The notes: generated by a model from the letters alone, not told the origin. A stretch of DNA of 34,868 bases from Halobacillus faecis (GCF_007991335.1 NZ_BJYD01000016.1:1-34868); one strand, 5' to 3'; positions 21,362-30,241 are shown, numbered from the stretch's first letter. Numbers and translations: made by a program.

Positions 21362-23134
21362 TTAAACCAAATCCATGAATGACTCAAGGTCAGAAAGGCA
21401 CAAATCTAAGGCATGCACCCAGAAATCCTGTTTTTCTAGATCTACATCCAAATGTTTCTTCGCGAGATCCTCCACAGTCATCCTTCCCGTATCTTGAAGC
21501 AGAGCGATATATTGCTCTTCAAATGCCGGCCCTACCTCGATGGCTTTCGCGTAAATTCCCATGCTGAACAGATAACCGAAAGTGTAAGGGAAGTTATAAA
21601 AAGGGACATCCGTGATGTGGAAGTGTAACTTGGAAGCCCAGAATGTCGGATCGTACTCGTCTAACGTCTGAACGTAGGCTTCTTGTTGAGCCTCTGTCAT
21701 CAACTCGTTCAGCCTTTCCGTTGAAACGACCCCTTGCTTACGTTCTTCATAAAAACGCGTTTCAAACAAGAACCTTGCATGGATATTCATAAAGAAAGCG
21801 ACACTGCGCTGTACTTTATCTTCCAAAAGCACAAGTTTTTCAGCCTCCGAAGCTGCCTCTTTAACGGCCGCATCCGCAACAATCATCTCTGCAAATGTCG
21901 ATGCCGTTTCAGCAACGTTCATCGCATACCCTTGATTCAACTCAGGCAATTCATCCATTACGTGTTGATGATAAGCATGGCCAAGTTCATGAGCAAGGGT
22001 CGCTACACTGGACGGACTACCTGAATAAGTCATAAAAATTCTCGTTTCCCCGCTGTCAGGGAAGCTTGTACAAAATCCACCAGGTTGTTTTCCAGGGCGG
22101 TCCTCTGCTTCAATCCACCTTTTTTCAAAAGCCATTTCAGCGAAATCCGCCATTTTGGGACTGAATTTCCTAAACTGCTGGATAATGAACGCTGCCCCTT
22201 CTTGAAAACTCATTTTCTGATTGGCTTCTCCGAGCGGTGCTTCTACATCATAAAAGCTCAACCTTTCAATCCCTAATTTTTCAGCTTTCTTTTTCATATA
22301 GGGAACATAATGCTTTTTATATTTCGTAATCGTCTCCCACATGGCATCTAACGTTCTTTGGCTCATCCGATTGTAATCGAGCGGCTCTTTCAAGACATTT
22401 TCCCATCGGCGGTGTTTATAGGTCTGGAGCCTGAAGCCTGATAGATGATTCAGCGTTTCTGTGAATAGATCGGAAGCCTCTCCCCATGTTTCCTGAAGTT
22501 TATCAAAGGCTTCTTTTCTAACCGAACGGTCGGGGTCATCCAATTGATTAGATGCTTGACCTACAGATAACTTTTCCCCATTCATCTCAATGGATAACTT
22601 TGCAACAAGAGCATCGTACATTTGCCCCCACGCATGATATCCATCAACACCCAAATCATTGATAAGAGATTCTTTCCCTACTTCCAATTTGTCCTTAGCA
22701 AGAGAACGTCTCTCATTCAAAACAAAGGATATAGCTTGAAAGGGGGCCTGATTCAATAAAGATTTCCATACATCATCATCGATCTGAACAAGTACCTGGT
22801 CCATTTCAGTTAATGCATTCCCTAATCGGGCACCCAGTTCACTTCTTTTCGATTGCCACATATTCGCTTTTCTATCCTGTACATTTTGTGCACTTAGACA
22901 ACTTACAAAAGCGCCAAATTCACTCAATCGTTTTGACACCACTTGCGTAATTTCTACAATTTGGTTGAGTTTCTCTGTTTGGTCTGTATTTTTTGGAGGT
23001 GTAAACGTACGAATAGATGCTTCCAGATCATCCATCAGCCGTTCGGTTTTCCTCACATACTCTTTCAACTCATTGGAATCACTACCTCCATGAAAAATGG
23101 AATCTAAATCCCAAGTCATCTCATAGGTTCCCAT
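21362..23134 (-). CDS. M3 family oligoendopeptidase (PepF-like)
   Basis: Zinc metallopeptidase of about 590 residues, cytoplasmic, cleaving short peptides. The zinc motif HELGH is at 382-386 (LAHELGHAYHQH), with the third ligand in the downstream NVAETASTFAEM segment. A C-terminal ITDVPFYNFPYTFGYLFS motif is typical of the M3B clade. The frame stays open 39 codons further upstream, but GAGAGGGG lies 9 bases before the ATG at 23134 and the family starts near TYEMTWDLDSIF, so the shorter form is chosen. It is shorter than B. subtilis PepF/YjbG (about 670). It is first of a two-gene operon with the pterin dehydratase. Confidence 0.9.
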   Translation of the reverse strand: MGTYEMTWDLDSIFHGGSDSNELKEYVRKTERLMDDLEASIRTFTPPKNTDQTEKLNQIVEITQVVSKRLSEFGAFVSCLSAQNVQDRKANMWQSKRSELGARLGNALTEMDQVLVQIDDDVWKSLLNQAPFQAISFVLNERRSLAKDKLEVGKESLINDLGVDGYHAWGQMYDALVAKLSIEMNGEKLSVGQASNQLDDPDRSVRKEAFDKLQETWGEASDLFTETLNHLSGFRLQTYKHRRWENVLKEPLDYNRMSQRTLDAMWETITKYKKHYVPYMKKKAEKLGIERLSFYDVEAPLGEANQKMSFQEGAAFIIQQFRKFSPKMADFAEMAFEKRWIEAEDRPGKQPGGFCTSFPDSGETRIFMTYSGSPSSVATLAHELGHAYHQHVMDELPELNQGYAMNVAETASTFAEMIVADAAVKEAASEAEKLVLLEDKVQRSVAFFMNIHARFLFETRFYEERKQGVVSTERLNELMTEAQQEAYVQTLDEYDPTFWASKLHFHITDVPFYNFPYTFGYLFSMGIYAKAIEVGPAFEEQYIALLQDTGRMTVEDLAKKHLDVDLEKQDFWVHALDLCLSDLESFMDLV

Positions 23135-23389
23135 TACGACTTCCCCTCTCTTTATGTAGATTCTTCCATCAAGAAAATCTCTTTCCATTATATCAGAATC
23201 TTCTAACGATCTCTCAGATCGTCCTTTTCCATTTCCCACGTATTTTGTCACATTTGGTTGAAATGTTTTTGATATGTTACTGTAATATAAACGAAACCTT
23301 TCTGACTATTCAATCGTATTATTAAGTAGAATGTTTTAGGCTAGTCTGCTCCGATTTTTATACCAGTCATTCGAAAGGGGATATCAAAT

Positions 23390-23491
23390 ATGAAAAAAAG
23401 AATTCAATACGATGCCACTGAAATCGCAAGTGTTGCAGGAGGATCGGCTATTCTTACCACCCTCCTCTACCTAACCATCTATATATTATAA
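23390..23491 (+). CDS. Small single-helix membrane peptide (33 residues)
   Basis: A short gene in the gap between divergent genes. GAAAGGGG lies 8 bases before the ATG. The product begins MKKRIQYDATEIA, contains one predicted membrane helix (about 14-33, GGSAILTTLLYLTIYIL) and ends at a TAA directly followed by a strong terminator. I recognise no family. It could be a small membrane regulator or toxin-like peptide; no antisense RNA gene is evident. Confidence 0.65.
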   Translation: MKKRIQYDATEIASVAGGSAILTTLLYLTIYIL

Positions 23492-23499
23492 TGACGCAT

Positions 23500-23530
23500 A
23501 AAGCTCCCATTCCTATGGGAGCTTTTTTTA
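23500..23530 (+). terminator. Terminator of the 33-codon gene
   Basis: AAAGCTCCCAT (23500-23510) with ATGGGAGCTTT (23515-23525), 4-base loop, then T7 in total. Confidence 0.88.
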
Positions 23531-23654
23531 TATTCTGTAGACTCCCTGCCCTACCAATGAATACCTGCTTTTCATGATTAACCTTTATGGTTAGTTTTCT
23601 GGAAGAATTCTCATTATAATAGTAAATAGTCGATTAAATGAAGGAGGATTCCTT

Positions 23655-24608
23655 TTGTTTCAAGACCATCGCGGGTACCAGCGAATGCTGCAGCCAGACC
23701 AAATCACATTCGGCTTGACCATTCCTATCGAAAACTATGACCAGTCCGCTCCCAAAATGAAAGACCAAATCCAAATGGCACAACTAGCGGAAGAATTAAA
23801 CTTTCATTCTCTTTGGTTCCAGGACGTTCTATTAGAAGACCCTACTTTTGAAGACCCAGCGACAGGGCAGATTTTTGATAGTTTGATTTATTTAACCTAC
23901 GTAGCGGCCCATACACAACAAATCAACTTAGGTACAGCGGCCCTTGTTATGCCGCTTCGACACCCGTTGAGGACAGCCAAAGAAGTGGCGAGTATTGAAA
24001 GACTTTTCCCTGAGCGGCTAATGTTTGGGATTTCATCCGGAGATCGAAGAAAAGACTTTGAAGGGTTAAATATTCCCATTATGGAGCGGAGTGAATGGTT
24101 CAGGGAAGCATTCTATTTCTTCAATGAAGCCATCTACAATGAATTTCCTGATGTTCGATCTTCTTTTGGAACAATGAACCGGTCAAACATCGTACCAAAA
24201 CCAGAAAAACGCATCCCAACCTTTATGACAGGCTATTGTCAACAGACACTGGATTGGGTTGCGGAGCATGGAGACGGATGGATGTTTTACCCACAACGTC
24301 CAGCTCAGCAGAAGGAGACCATCTCTCAGTACAGAGAGAAAGTGAAGCATTTCCATGGCGAATCCGCATTCCGTCCTTTCTTTATGCCACTTCCTTTGCA
24401 GCTCGAAGAAAACCCAGATGCTCCTACTGAAAAAATTCCTGCTGGATATAAAGTTGGGAGAAAAGGGCTGATGGATCTGATTGAGCAGTATCGTTCCATC
24501 GGCGTTAACCATTTAATGTTTGGTCTATCCAAAAACAAAAGACCAGTAAAGGAAGTGGTGCAGGAACTTGGGGAAGAAGTCCTCCCTCCATTCAAAATAA
24601 AGGGATAA
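23655..24608 (+). CDS. Luciferase-like monooxygenase (LLM class flavin-dependent oxidoreductase)
   Basis: A 317-residue TIM-barrel flavoprotein of the bacterial luciferase-like family. Typical stretches are FGLTIPIENY, the AEELNFHSLWFQDVLL motif, INLGTAALVMPLRHPLRTAKEVASIERLFPERLMFGISSGDRRKDFEGL, and HGDGWMFYPQRPAQ near the flavin site. The substrate is unknown; the family uses FMNH2 or F420. The start codon is TTG at 23655 with AAGGAGG 7 bases upstream. A TATAAT at 23615-23620 is the likely -10. It is followed after 21 bases by the DUF5694-like gene. Confidence 0.85.
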   Translation: MFQDHRGYQRMLQPDQITFGLTIPIENYDQSAPKMKDQIQMAQLAEELNFHSLWFQDVLLEDPTFEDPATGQIFDSLIYLTYVAAHTQQINLGTAALVMPLRHPLRTAKEVASIERLFPERLMFGISSGDRRKDFEGLNIPIMERSEWFREAFYFFNEAIYNEFPDVRSSFGTMNRSNIVPKPEKRIPTFMTGYCQQTLDWVAEHGDGWMFYPQRPAQQKETISQYREKVKHFHGESAFRPFFMPLPLQLEENPDAPTEKIPAGYKVGRKGLMDLIEQYRSIGVNHLMFGLSKNKRPVKEVVQELGEEVLPPFKIKG

Positions 24609-24629
24609 CAAAAGGAAGGAGAGATTGAT

Positions 24630-25331
24630 TTGACCAAACCGGAAATTTTCCTCGTAGGAACATTTCACATGTCTATGAATCCTGAAATGATCAATGATCA
24701 ACAAGAGGAAATTCGCGAAATCGTCCATTCACTAAAAAAATTCAAGCCGACGAAAATCACTGTTGAAAAACCTTTCTTAATCGAGGAAGAAATGGAGCGT
24801 AAATATATAGCTTTTAAAAATAACACCCTTACGCCCACTTATGATGAAGTCGAACAATTTGCTTTCCGGCTTGCCAATGAAATGGACTTGCCATCTGTTT
24901 ATCCGGTAGACGAAATGGTGGATATGTCCAGACCGTCACTCAAACAAGTCTTTGAATGGGCAAAAGAACATCAACCTTCCTTGTTCAAAGAAATTATGGA
25001 CGTTCAAAATAGACTAAAGTTGATGGAAAACAATGAAACGATCAAAAACATCTTACATTATGTGAATGATTCAGACTATAGCAAAGAACTCCAGAGGATC
25101 TATATGAAGTTGGCCCGTGTCGGGGACAGGCAACATCAAGTTGGGGTTCAATGGCTGAAGCAATGGCATCACCGTGACCTGGCGATAGCCGCAAATATCT
25201 CAAGACTCGCAGAGAAGGGTGACCGCATCCTCGTTCTCATCGGCGGGGACCACCTGCACCTGCTGAAGCAATTCTTAACCGATAGTGGTGACTTTAAGGT
25301 TCTCTCTGCCAAACCTTACCTCCCCCAATAA
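24630..25331 (+). CDS. DUF5694-like protein (TraB/EreA-type fold suspected)
   Basis: A 233-residue cytoplasmic protein. It opens with a beta strand and the motif VGTFHM, has a central TVEKPF, and closes with WHHRDLAIAANISRL and VLIGGDHLHLLKQFL. This pattern of GTFH, an R-D-x-x-(I/M)-A stretch and GxxH(x)xxL is shared by TraB/GumN-type and DUF5694 families, thought to be metal-dependent hydrolases; the biochemical role is not established. The start is TTG at 24630 with AAGGAGAG 8-10 bases before. It is in an operon with the luciferase-like gene and ends in a strong bidirectional terminator. Confidence 0.7.
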   Translation: MTKPEIFLVGTFHMSMNPEMINDQQEEIREIVHSLKKFKPTKITVEKPFLIEEEMERKYIAFKNNTLTPTYDEVEQFAFRLANEMDLPSVYPVDEMVDMSRPSLKQVFEWAKEHQPSLFKEIMDVQNRLKLMENNETIKNILHYVNDSDYSKELQRIYMKLARVGDRQHQVGVQWLKQWHHRDLAIAANISRLAEKGDRILVLIGGDHLHLLKQFLTDSGDFKVLSAKPYLPQ

Positions 25332-25362
25332 ATGTTCATCGCACTAAATTAAATTCCAAATA

Positions 25363-25400
25363 AAAAAGAGGTTTTCCTAAGTTTAGGAAAACCTCTTTTT
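25363..25400. terminator. Bidirectional terminator
   Basis: An 18-bp perfect stem (25363-25380 with 25383-25400) of the type AAAAAGAGGTTTTCC, T run on both strands. It lies between the DUF5694-like and BCCT genes. Confidence 0.9.
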
Positions 25401-25402
25401 GT

Positions 25403-27028
25403 TTAATCCTGATCCGGTTTATCTTCCAGGGCTTCAAGAGCCGAACGCTTTTTCTTCTTCTTGCGGTTTTTCCAACGTCTAATATGAATCGTACTCGGTT
25501 CATAATCATCAGATTCACGAATATCTGTATTGGATGCTTTCATGAATGACCATGCGAGTAAGAACATAATCACGATCAGTGGGAATCCACCGACGATACT
25601 TGCTGTCTGCAATGTATCCAGTCCACCAAGGAACATAAGCGCAAGTGGCATCAAGCACAACGCGAATGCCCAGAAGAGGCGGTTCCAACGTAAAGGTTCC
25701 CCTTCCACATTTTTCTGTACAACGGAAGCAAGAATGTAAGATGATGAGTCGAAAGTCGTTGCAAGGAAAATAATCGCTAGGACGGTAAAGATCAATACCA
25801 TGAATTTAGCTAACGGAAGTTGGTTGATGATTTCAACAATGGTCGCAGGCGCACCATTCGCATCCATAAATGCGATCGCATCGAACTGTCCTGTCAGCTG
25901 CATGTACAAACCGAAGTTCCCCATGATTCCGAAGAAAAGGACACAACCGAGTGTTCCGTACACCATTGTTCCAAGTACCATTTGACGAATGGTACGTCCT
26001 CTGGAAATACGTGCAACAAACAACCCGACAAACGGAGCATATACAAGCCACCAAGCCCAGTAGAAAATGGTCCAATACTCAGGGAAGCTCGTACTCTCAA
26101 ACTGACCTAAATTCCCGAATGGCTCCATCCAAGTGGCCATCTTGAAGAAATTATCCGCCAATATCCCCAACGCGTTGAATGTTGTTTCACTGATGAATCG
26201 CGTCGGCCCAAAGATGAAGATAAAGGCCAGCAGGAAGATTGACAGCCACAAGTTCACATCACTGAGGACTTTAATCCCTCGTTTAAGGCCTGAATATGAA
26301 CTGATTGCAAAGATCAATGTACACAATAACATAATGACTGTTTTAAGACCCAAGTTCGCCGGTATACCGGTCAAACTATTGATCCCCTGTGCAATCATTG
26401 GTGTACCGAGGGCAAGCGTCGTTCCTGCTCCTCCCAATAGTCCGAACATGAATAACACATCAATGACGTTTCCAAGTGGGCCGTCAACAGAATCACCTAA
26501 CACCGGGCGGACAGCCTCACTAACTTTAAGTACAGGTTTTTTTCGAACATAGTAAAAATAAGCAATCGGCAAAGCCGGCAATGTATAAATCGCCCAAGCA
26601 ATTGGTCCCCAGTGGAACATTCCATAGGCCGATGCCCATTGAATCGCCTCTTTGGATCCCGGTTCCACACCAAATGGAGGTCCCTGGTAATAATACGCCC
26701 ATTCAATAACTGCCCAGTATAAAATACTGGAGCCGATTCCGGCAGCAAATAGCATAGCTGCCCAAGAGAATGTATTGAACTCAGGCTTTTCTCCTTCGTC
26801 CCCTAGTTTAATCGACCCATTCTTACTAAATGCAACATAAACAAGAAAAGCGAAAATGACAAAGCCCATAATCATATAAAGGACACCAAAGTTTTCCGTC
26901 ATGAACGTATTTGCTTGTGATACAACCTCTTTACCGGCTTCCGGGAAGATGATCAGTGGTAACGTAACACCGAGCAACAACACGAGAGCGCCGATAAACG
27001 TTGGCCAATCAATTAATTTTGTTTTCAA
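25403..27028 (-). CDS. BCCT family (choline/carnitine/glycine betaine) transporter
   Basis: A protein of about 541 residues with twelve predicted membrane helices, taking up quaternary ammonium compounds by ion symport. The helix-8 tryptophan box (FYWAWWLVYAPFVGLFVARISRGRTIRQ) is clear. The helix-3 region reads FAAGIGSSILYWAVIEWAYYYQGPPFG rather than the GMGIG stretch of sodium-coupled betaine carriers such as OpuD, so coupling and substrate remain open. The C-terminus is basic and lysine-rich (NRKKKKKRSALEALEDKPDQD), a feature of osmosensing BCCTs. The start is TTG at 27028 with GAAAGG upstream; the open frame extends 43 codons further but without a homologous start. A SigB-like promoter is seen at 27175-27199. 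Confidence 0.9.
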   Translation of the reverse strand: MKTKLIDWPTFIGALVLLLGVTLPLIIFPEAGKEVVSQANTFMTENFGVLYMIMGFVIFAFLVYVAFSKNGSIKLGDEGEKPEFNTFSWAAMLFAAGIGSSILYWAVIEWAYYYQGPPFGVEPGSKEAIQWASAYGMFHWGPIAWAIYTLPALPIAYFYYVRKKPVLKVSEAVRPVLGDSVDGPLGNVIDVLFMFGLLGGAGTTLALGTPMIAQGINSLTGIPANLGLKTVIMLLCTLIFAISSYSGLKRGIKVLSDVNLWLSIFLLAFIFIFGPTRFISETTFNALGILADNFFKMATWMEPFGNLGQFESTSFPEYWTIFYWAWWLVYAPFVGLFVARISRGRTIRQMVLGTMVYGTLGCVLFFGIMGNFGLYMQLTGQFDAIAFMDANGAPATIVEIINQLPLAKFMVLIFTVLAIIFLATTFDSSSYILASVVQKNVEGEPLRWNRLFWAFALCLMPLALMFLGGLDTLQTASIVGGFPLIVIMFLLAWSFMKASNTDIRESDDYEPSTIHIRRWKNRKKKKKRSALEALEDKPDQD

Positions 27029-27174
27029 ATGACATACATCCTTTCTACTTCTTCTTTCATTAGTTTGTTCTGCACGAGGTAAATCATTCAACTTAGCGGG
27101 GGTATGTACGGAGAAAAACACGAGCTTCATTCTAACAAGTGTAAAGACAGAAGGCAAATGAGTATGTATGTTTC

Positions 27175-27199
27175 ATACCCTATCTAGGAAAAAAGTAAC
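27175..27199 (-). promoter_or_regulatory. SigB-like promoter upstream of the BCCT gene
   Basis: On the minus strand, GTTACT (27199-27194), 13 bases, then GGGTAT (27180-27175). The -10 equals the SigB consensus and the -35 shares its GTT. It leaves a leader of about 140 bases. Compatible with general-stress control of an osmolyte carrier. Confidence 0.5.
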
Positions 27200-27282
27200 G
27201 CAAATCTTGTCGTGAATTGACAAAAAGAAAATAAAAGTGGAAAGTAAAAAGAAATAAATCGTGGAGATGAGGTGGGAAAATC

Positions 27283-27555
27283 GTGTCCGAACAGAAGAAA
27301 AAGTGGGATGATCGTCTAAATCCTTTATATTTCCCACTCTTTACAGCTATTCCAGTGGAAATTTGGCTTACCCTTAAGTCCTCTTCCTTTTCAGGTGTTG
27401 AAGCAACCTTATATATCATTGGTGTGCTTTTTTTAATTTTTGCAGGAGCCGTTGAAACAGACAGTGAGGAGGGAAAACACAGAGCCATTGGTTACATTTA
27501 TTTATTGTCAGCATTGACATTCGGAAGTATTGGGCTGTTCAAATGGCTTACATAA
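27283..27555 (+). CDS. Small membrane protein of unknown function (90 residues)
   Basis: The protein starts with GTG at 27283; GAGGTGGG is upstream. A charged N-terminus (SEQKKKWDDRLNP) is followed by three predicted membrane helices (about 16-32, 41-57 and 68-87). No family is recognised. It is divergent from the BCCT gene and convergent with the next small membrane gene, whose stop lies 3 bases away, with no terminator between. Confidence 0.65.
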   Translation: MSEQKKKWDDRLNPLYFPLFTAIPVEIWLTLKSSSFSGVEATLYIIGVLFLIFAGAVETDSEEGKHRAIGYIYLLSALTFGSIGLFKWLT

Positions 27556-27558
27556 CTT

Positions 27559-27813
27559 CTATATAAAAAACAACCAGGGAAGAATCATAGGTATCAAAAT
27601 GATAATGGTAACAATTAGCCAAGCACTTGAATTTTCACTAGTTAGTTGTTTACGATAAGACATTCCCCAAGCTAAAAATAACAGAGCTGTCATCATAATG
27701 CTTCGCAAATGGAATTCTCCATCTTTATTGTTCATGAAAATATATACAGCACCTTCGGCGACAATCAGGATTCCGACGATGATATTAAAAATATGCGTAA
27801 ACCATTTATTCAT
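27559..27813 (-). CDS. Small membrane protein of unknown function (84 residues)
   Basis: GGAGG lies 10 bases before the ATG. Three predicted membrane helices (about 7-27, 37-52 and 63-83) are separated by short polar loops (NNKDGEFHLRS and YRKQLTSENSS). I do not recognise a family. It is read towards the 90-residue membrane protein gene and the stops are almost back to back. Confidence 0.65.
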   Translation of the reverse strand: MNKWFTHIFNIIVGILIVAEGAVYIFMNNKDGEFHLRSIMMTALLFLAWGMSYRKQLTSENSSAWLIVTIIILIPMILPWLFFI

Positions 27814-27950
27814 GGATCATAGACCTCCTTACATCCTCTATTATCTTTATCCTTTCCAAGTATATTACAACCTCATCCATAAGGAAAAGAACAAAACCAT
27901 CCATGTGAAATGGCACCTCCACTCTCTTCTAACTAACTTTTCTCAACAAT

Positions 27951-28203
27951 ATGACAGGATTGCAGAAGAATCATTTTCGAGATGTTTTGGGGGGCCATTT
28001 GCTGTGTGGGGAGTCAGAGGGCTCGCTTTCCTGCGGGGATGACGGATCCTCCTATGGGACGTGTGGATCAGGTGAGACCCTGGAAGGCGTAGCCTGAGGA
28101 GGGATCCGCGCCCGCCCCATGGAAAGCGACCATTTTCCAGGAGCCCCTACATTCACATAAACAACTCGAAACTGAATCTTCAAGTATACGGAGCTATTGT
28201 GGA
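27951..28203 (+). repeat. Foldback repeat family, copy 3 (long form)
   Basis: A 253-base element whose left end (GACAGGATTGCAGAAGAATC...TTTTCGAGATGTTT) and right end (CTCGAAACTGAATCTTCAAG...GGAGCTATTGTGG) match copies 1 and 2. The ends are complementary to each other (AGAATCATTTTCGAG against TGAAGATTCAGTTTCGAG). The centre differs from copy 2 and holds its own nested palindromes, including GGATCCTCC with GGAGGGATCC and GCGGGG with CCCC. It occupies most of the gene-free stretch 27814-28247. Confidence 0.78.
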
Positions 28204-28215
28204 GGATGGAGAAAT

Positions 28216-28247
28216 AAAAAAACCGGTTGGAATGGGGTTCCAGCCGG
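28216..28247 (-). terminator. Terminator of the 140-residue protein gene
   Basis: CCGGTTGGAA (28223-28232) pairs with TTCCAGCCGG (28238-28247); on the minus strand seven T follow. It begins right at the stop codon. Confidence 0.82.
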
Positions 28248-28670
28248 CTAGAGTGTTTCGATTAATCCTTGGAGATCCTGGGTCATTTTATACATCGTGT
28301 CGCTTTCACGAAGAATTTCCCAGTAACCTTCGTAGAAGTACACTTCCAATAAGGTATCTCCTTCGCACGAAAGCTTAAGTGCTCCTTCCACTTCTGAAGT
28401 TGCAGTTGATCCCTGCATTGGCGGGCTGCTCTTCATTTCTTCCAGGAACTTACGGACAGCATTTTCCTGCTCCAGTATATATGCTTTTCTTTCTGTTCCT
28501 AATTCGTAATATGTAATCGTTACAGGTCTTTCATATTCACTCCAATGATAAGGAGTAACATTATCTTGGGTAAACGCAATAGGGTTGAAAAAATACCTTT
28601 GATCGACGTATATGCAGGCACATAAAACAAGGATAAGAAGCCCACCAAAAATGCTTAGTTTTTTTCTCAT
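28248..28670 (-). CDS. Putative membrane-anchored or lipoprotein, unknown function (140 residues)
   Basis: An N-terminal KK pair and hydrophobic segment (about 5-22) end in LVLCAC. Cys19 could be a lipidation site, though Cys at the -2 position is atypical, so a plain anchor is also possible. The rest is an extracytoplasmic domain of about 115 residues with no motif I recognise (TITYYELGTERKAYILEQENAVRKFLEEM; LLEVYFYEGYWEIL). GAGGTGG precedes the ATG. It is monocistronic with its own terminator. Confidence 0.7.
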   Translation of the reverse strand: MRKKLSIFGGLLILVLCACIYVDQRYFFNPIAFTQDNVTPYHWSEYERPVTITYYELGTERKAYILEQENAVRKFLEEMKSSPPMQGSTATSEVEGALKLSCEGDTLLEVYFYEGYWEILRESDTMYKMTQDLQGLIETL

Positions 28671-28776
28671 TCTTCCACCTCTTCACAAGTTCCATACAAA
28701 TGAATCTACCTTTTATACGAACATTATGAGGGGAAGGTTTCATTATTTTCAAAATACTCCCTTTCTTTTTGAAAAG

Positions 28777-28810
28777 AAAAAAAGGCGGAATATAGTCTCC
28801 GCCTTTTTTT
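28777..28810 (-). terminator. Terminator of the aldehyde dehydrogenase gene
   Basis: AAAGGCGGA (28781-28789) with TCCGCC (28798-28803) and flanking A7/T7 runs, 4 bases after the stop on the minus strand. Confidence 0.87.
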
Positions 28811-28813
28811 ATC

Positions 28814-30241
28814 TTATAATTTCGGATAACCCAAAACTGTTTTCACTTCTAAATATTCTTCAATACCATAATCGCCCCATTCTCTTCCTATACCAGATTG
28901 TTTATACCCACCAAATGGTGCGGCGAAGTCTGCCTCAGCATCATTGATTTTCACTCGACCTGCTCGGATGCTGGATGCAACCTTGGCTAGTGTCTGTTCA
29001 TCTTCCCCGAACACATACCCTGCGAGACCATATTTAACATCATTGGAAATTTCGATAGCTTCTTCTACCGTGTCATAGGTAATCAAGCAGGTGACCGGGC
29101 CGAATATCTCCTCTTGGGCGATGACCATATCATTATTCACATCTGTGAACACTGTAGGTTTAGCATAATAGCCTTTGTCTAATCCTTCTGGCTTCCCTGT
29201 TCCTCCTACAAGAAGTGTAGCCCCTTCTTCTTGTCCTTTTTCAATATATGATTGAACGGTGTCCCATTGTTTTTTTGAAACCAATGGACCGATATGGTTA
29301 TCCCCTTGAGGATCGCCGACAGGGAATTCTGGAAGCACTTTTTTAACAGCCTCTTCAAATGAGTCTTTCATAGAGGAAGGAACGAGTACTCTTGTGGCTG
29401 CTGAACAAACCTGACCACTATTTGTAGCGATGTGACTGACGGCAGCACGAGCTGCTTTTTCAACATCAGCATCTTCAAGCACGACTAATGGAGATTTCCC
29501 TCCCAGTTCAAGTGCGACGTTAGCGATGCGTTCAGATGCGTTCTGCATGATTTTTTGACCTACAGCACCAGAGCCCGTAAATGATACAAAATCGATATCT
29601 GGATGTGAGCTGATGCCATCACCAATAACCGAACCCGATCCATTCACTAAGTTGAAAGCTCCTTTAGGTACACCGACCTTGTCAAAGATTTCAGTCAATA
29701 TAATGGCCGCAAAAGGTGTCAACTCTGCCGGTTTCGCAACCACGGGACTTCCCGCAGCAAACGCACTGGCGATTTTAGTTGAAATTTGGTTTGTTGGGAA
29801 ATTCCATGGGGTGATCAAGCCACTGACGCCCACCGAATCCTTCATGACCGTATGTCCTCCGCGATCTTCAATAAATGAAAAATCTCTTAACGATTCTGCC
29901 GCTTGTGAAAAATGATTGTATCCCATCATATAATGAACGTTTTCAGAAATGGATTTTGGTGAACCCAACTCTTCCGTAATCGTCTCTATAATTTCTTCTT
30001 TACGGTTCTCATATTCAGCAGCTATGTTTTCGAGCATTTTAATTCTTTCTTCTTTAGAGGTTTGAGAGAAGGATGGAAAAGCATCCCGTGCCGCCTGCAC
30101 TGCCTTATCCAAGTCCTCTTTCGTTCCAAGACTAATGGTACCGATGACTTCTTCTGTTGCAGGGTTGATTACGTCTTCGGTTTCATTTCCTGTAGATTCT
30201 ACCCACTCACCGTTTATATAATGCTTTAAATAGTTACGCAT
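28814..30241 (-). CDS. NAD(P)-dependent aldehyde dehydrogenase
   Basis: A 475-residue ALDH superfamily enzyme oxidising an aldehyde to the acid. The nucleotide-binding [12 protein letters not shown], general base Glu245 (LELGGKSP) and nucleophile Cys279 ([10 protein letters not shown]) are intact, as are the EEIFGPV and [12 protein letters not shown] motifs. It resembles the broad DhaS/AldX/AldY group; the substrate cannot be assigned. The frame is open 36 codons further, but AAAGGAG sits 8 bases before the ATG at 30241 and the homologous region begins there. It is divergent from purU. It may serve glycine betaine synthesis, but there is no partner dehydrogenase nearby. Confidence 0.9.
   Translation of the reverse strand: MRNYLKHYINGEWVESTGNETEDVINPATEEVIGTISLGTKEDLDKAVQAARDAFPSFSQTSKEERIKMLENIAAEYENRKEEIIETITEELGSPKSISENVHYMMGYNHFSQAAESLRDFSFIEDRGGHTVMKDSVGVSGLITPWNFPTNQISTKIASAFAAGSPVVAKPAELTPFAAIILTEIFDKVGVPKGAFNLVNGSGSVIGDGISSHPDIDFVSFTGSGAVGQKIMQNASERIANVALELGGKSPLVVLEDADVEKAARAAVSHIATNSGQVCSAATRVLVPSSMKDSFEEAVKKVLPEFPVGDPQGDNHIGPLVSKKQWDTVQSYIEKGQEEGATLLVGGTGKPEGLDKGYYAKPTVFTDVNNDMVIAQEEIFGPVTCLITYDTVEEAIEISNDVKYGLAGYVFGEDEQTLAKVASSIRAGRVKINDAEADFAAPFGGYKQSGIGREWGDYGIEEYLEVKTVLGYPKL

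Noticed and set aside
23135-23251. N-terminal extension of the M3 peptidase
   Set aside because: The extra 39 residues are hydrophilic and non-homologous; the internal ATG has a proper ribosome binding site.
27029-27157. N-terminal extension of the BCCT transporter
   Set aside because: It runs through the upstream regulatory region and is not part of the family; the TTG at 27028 gives a normal length.
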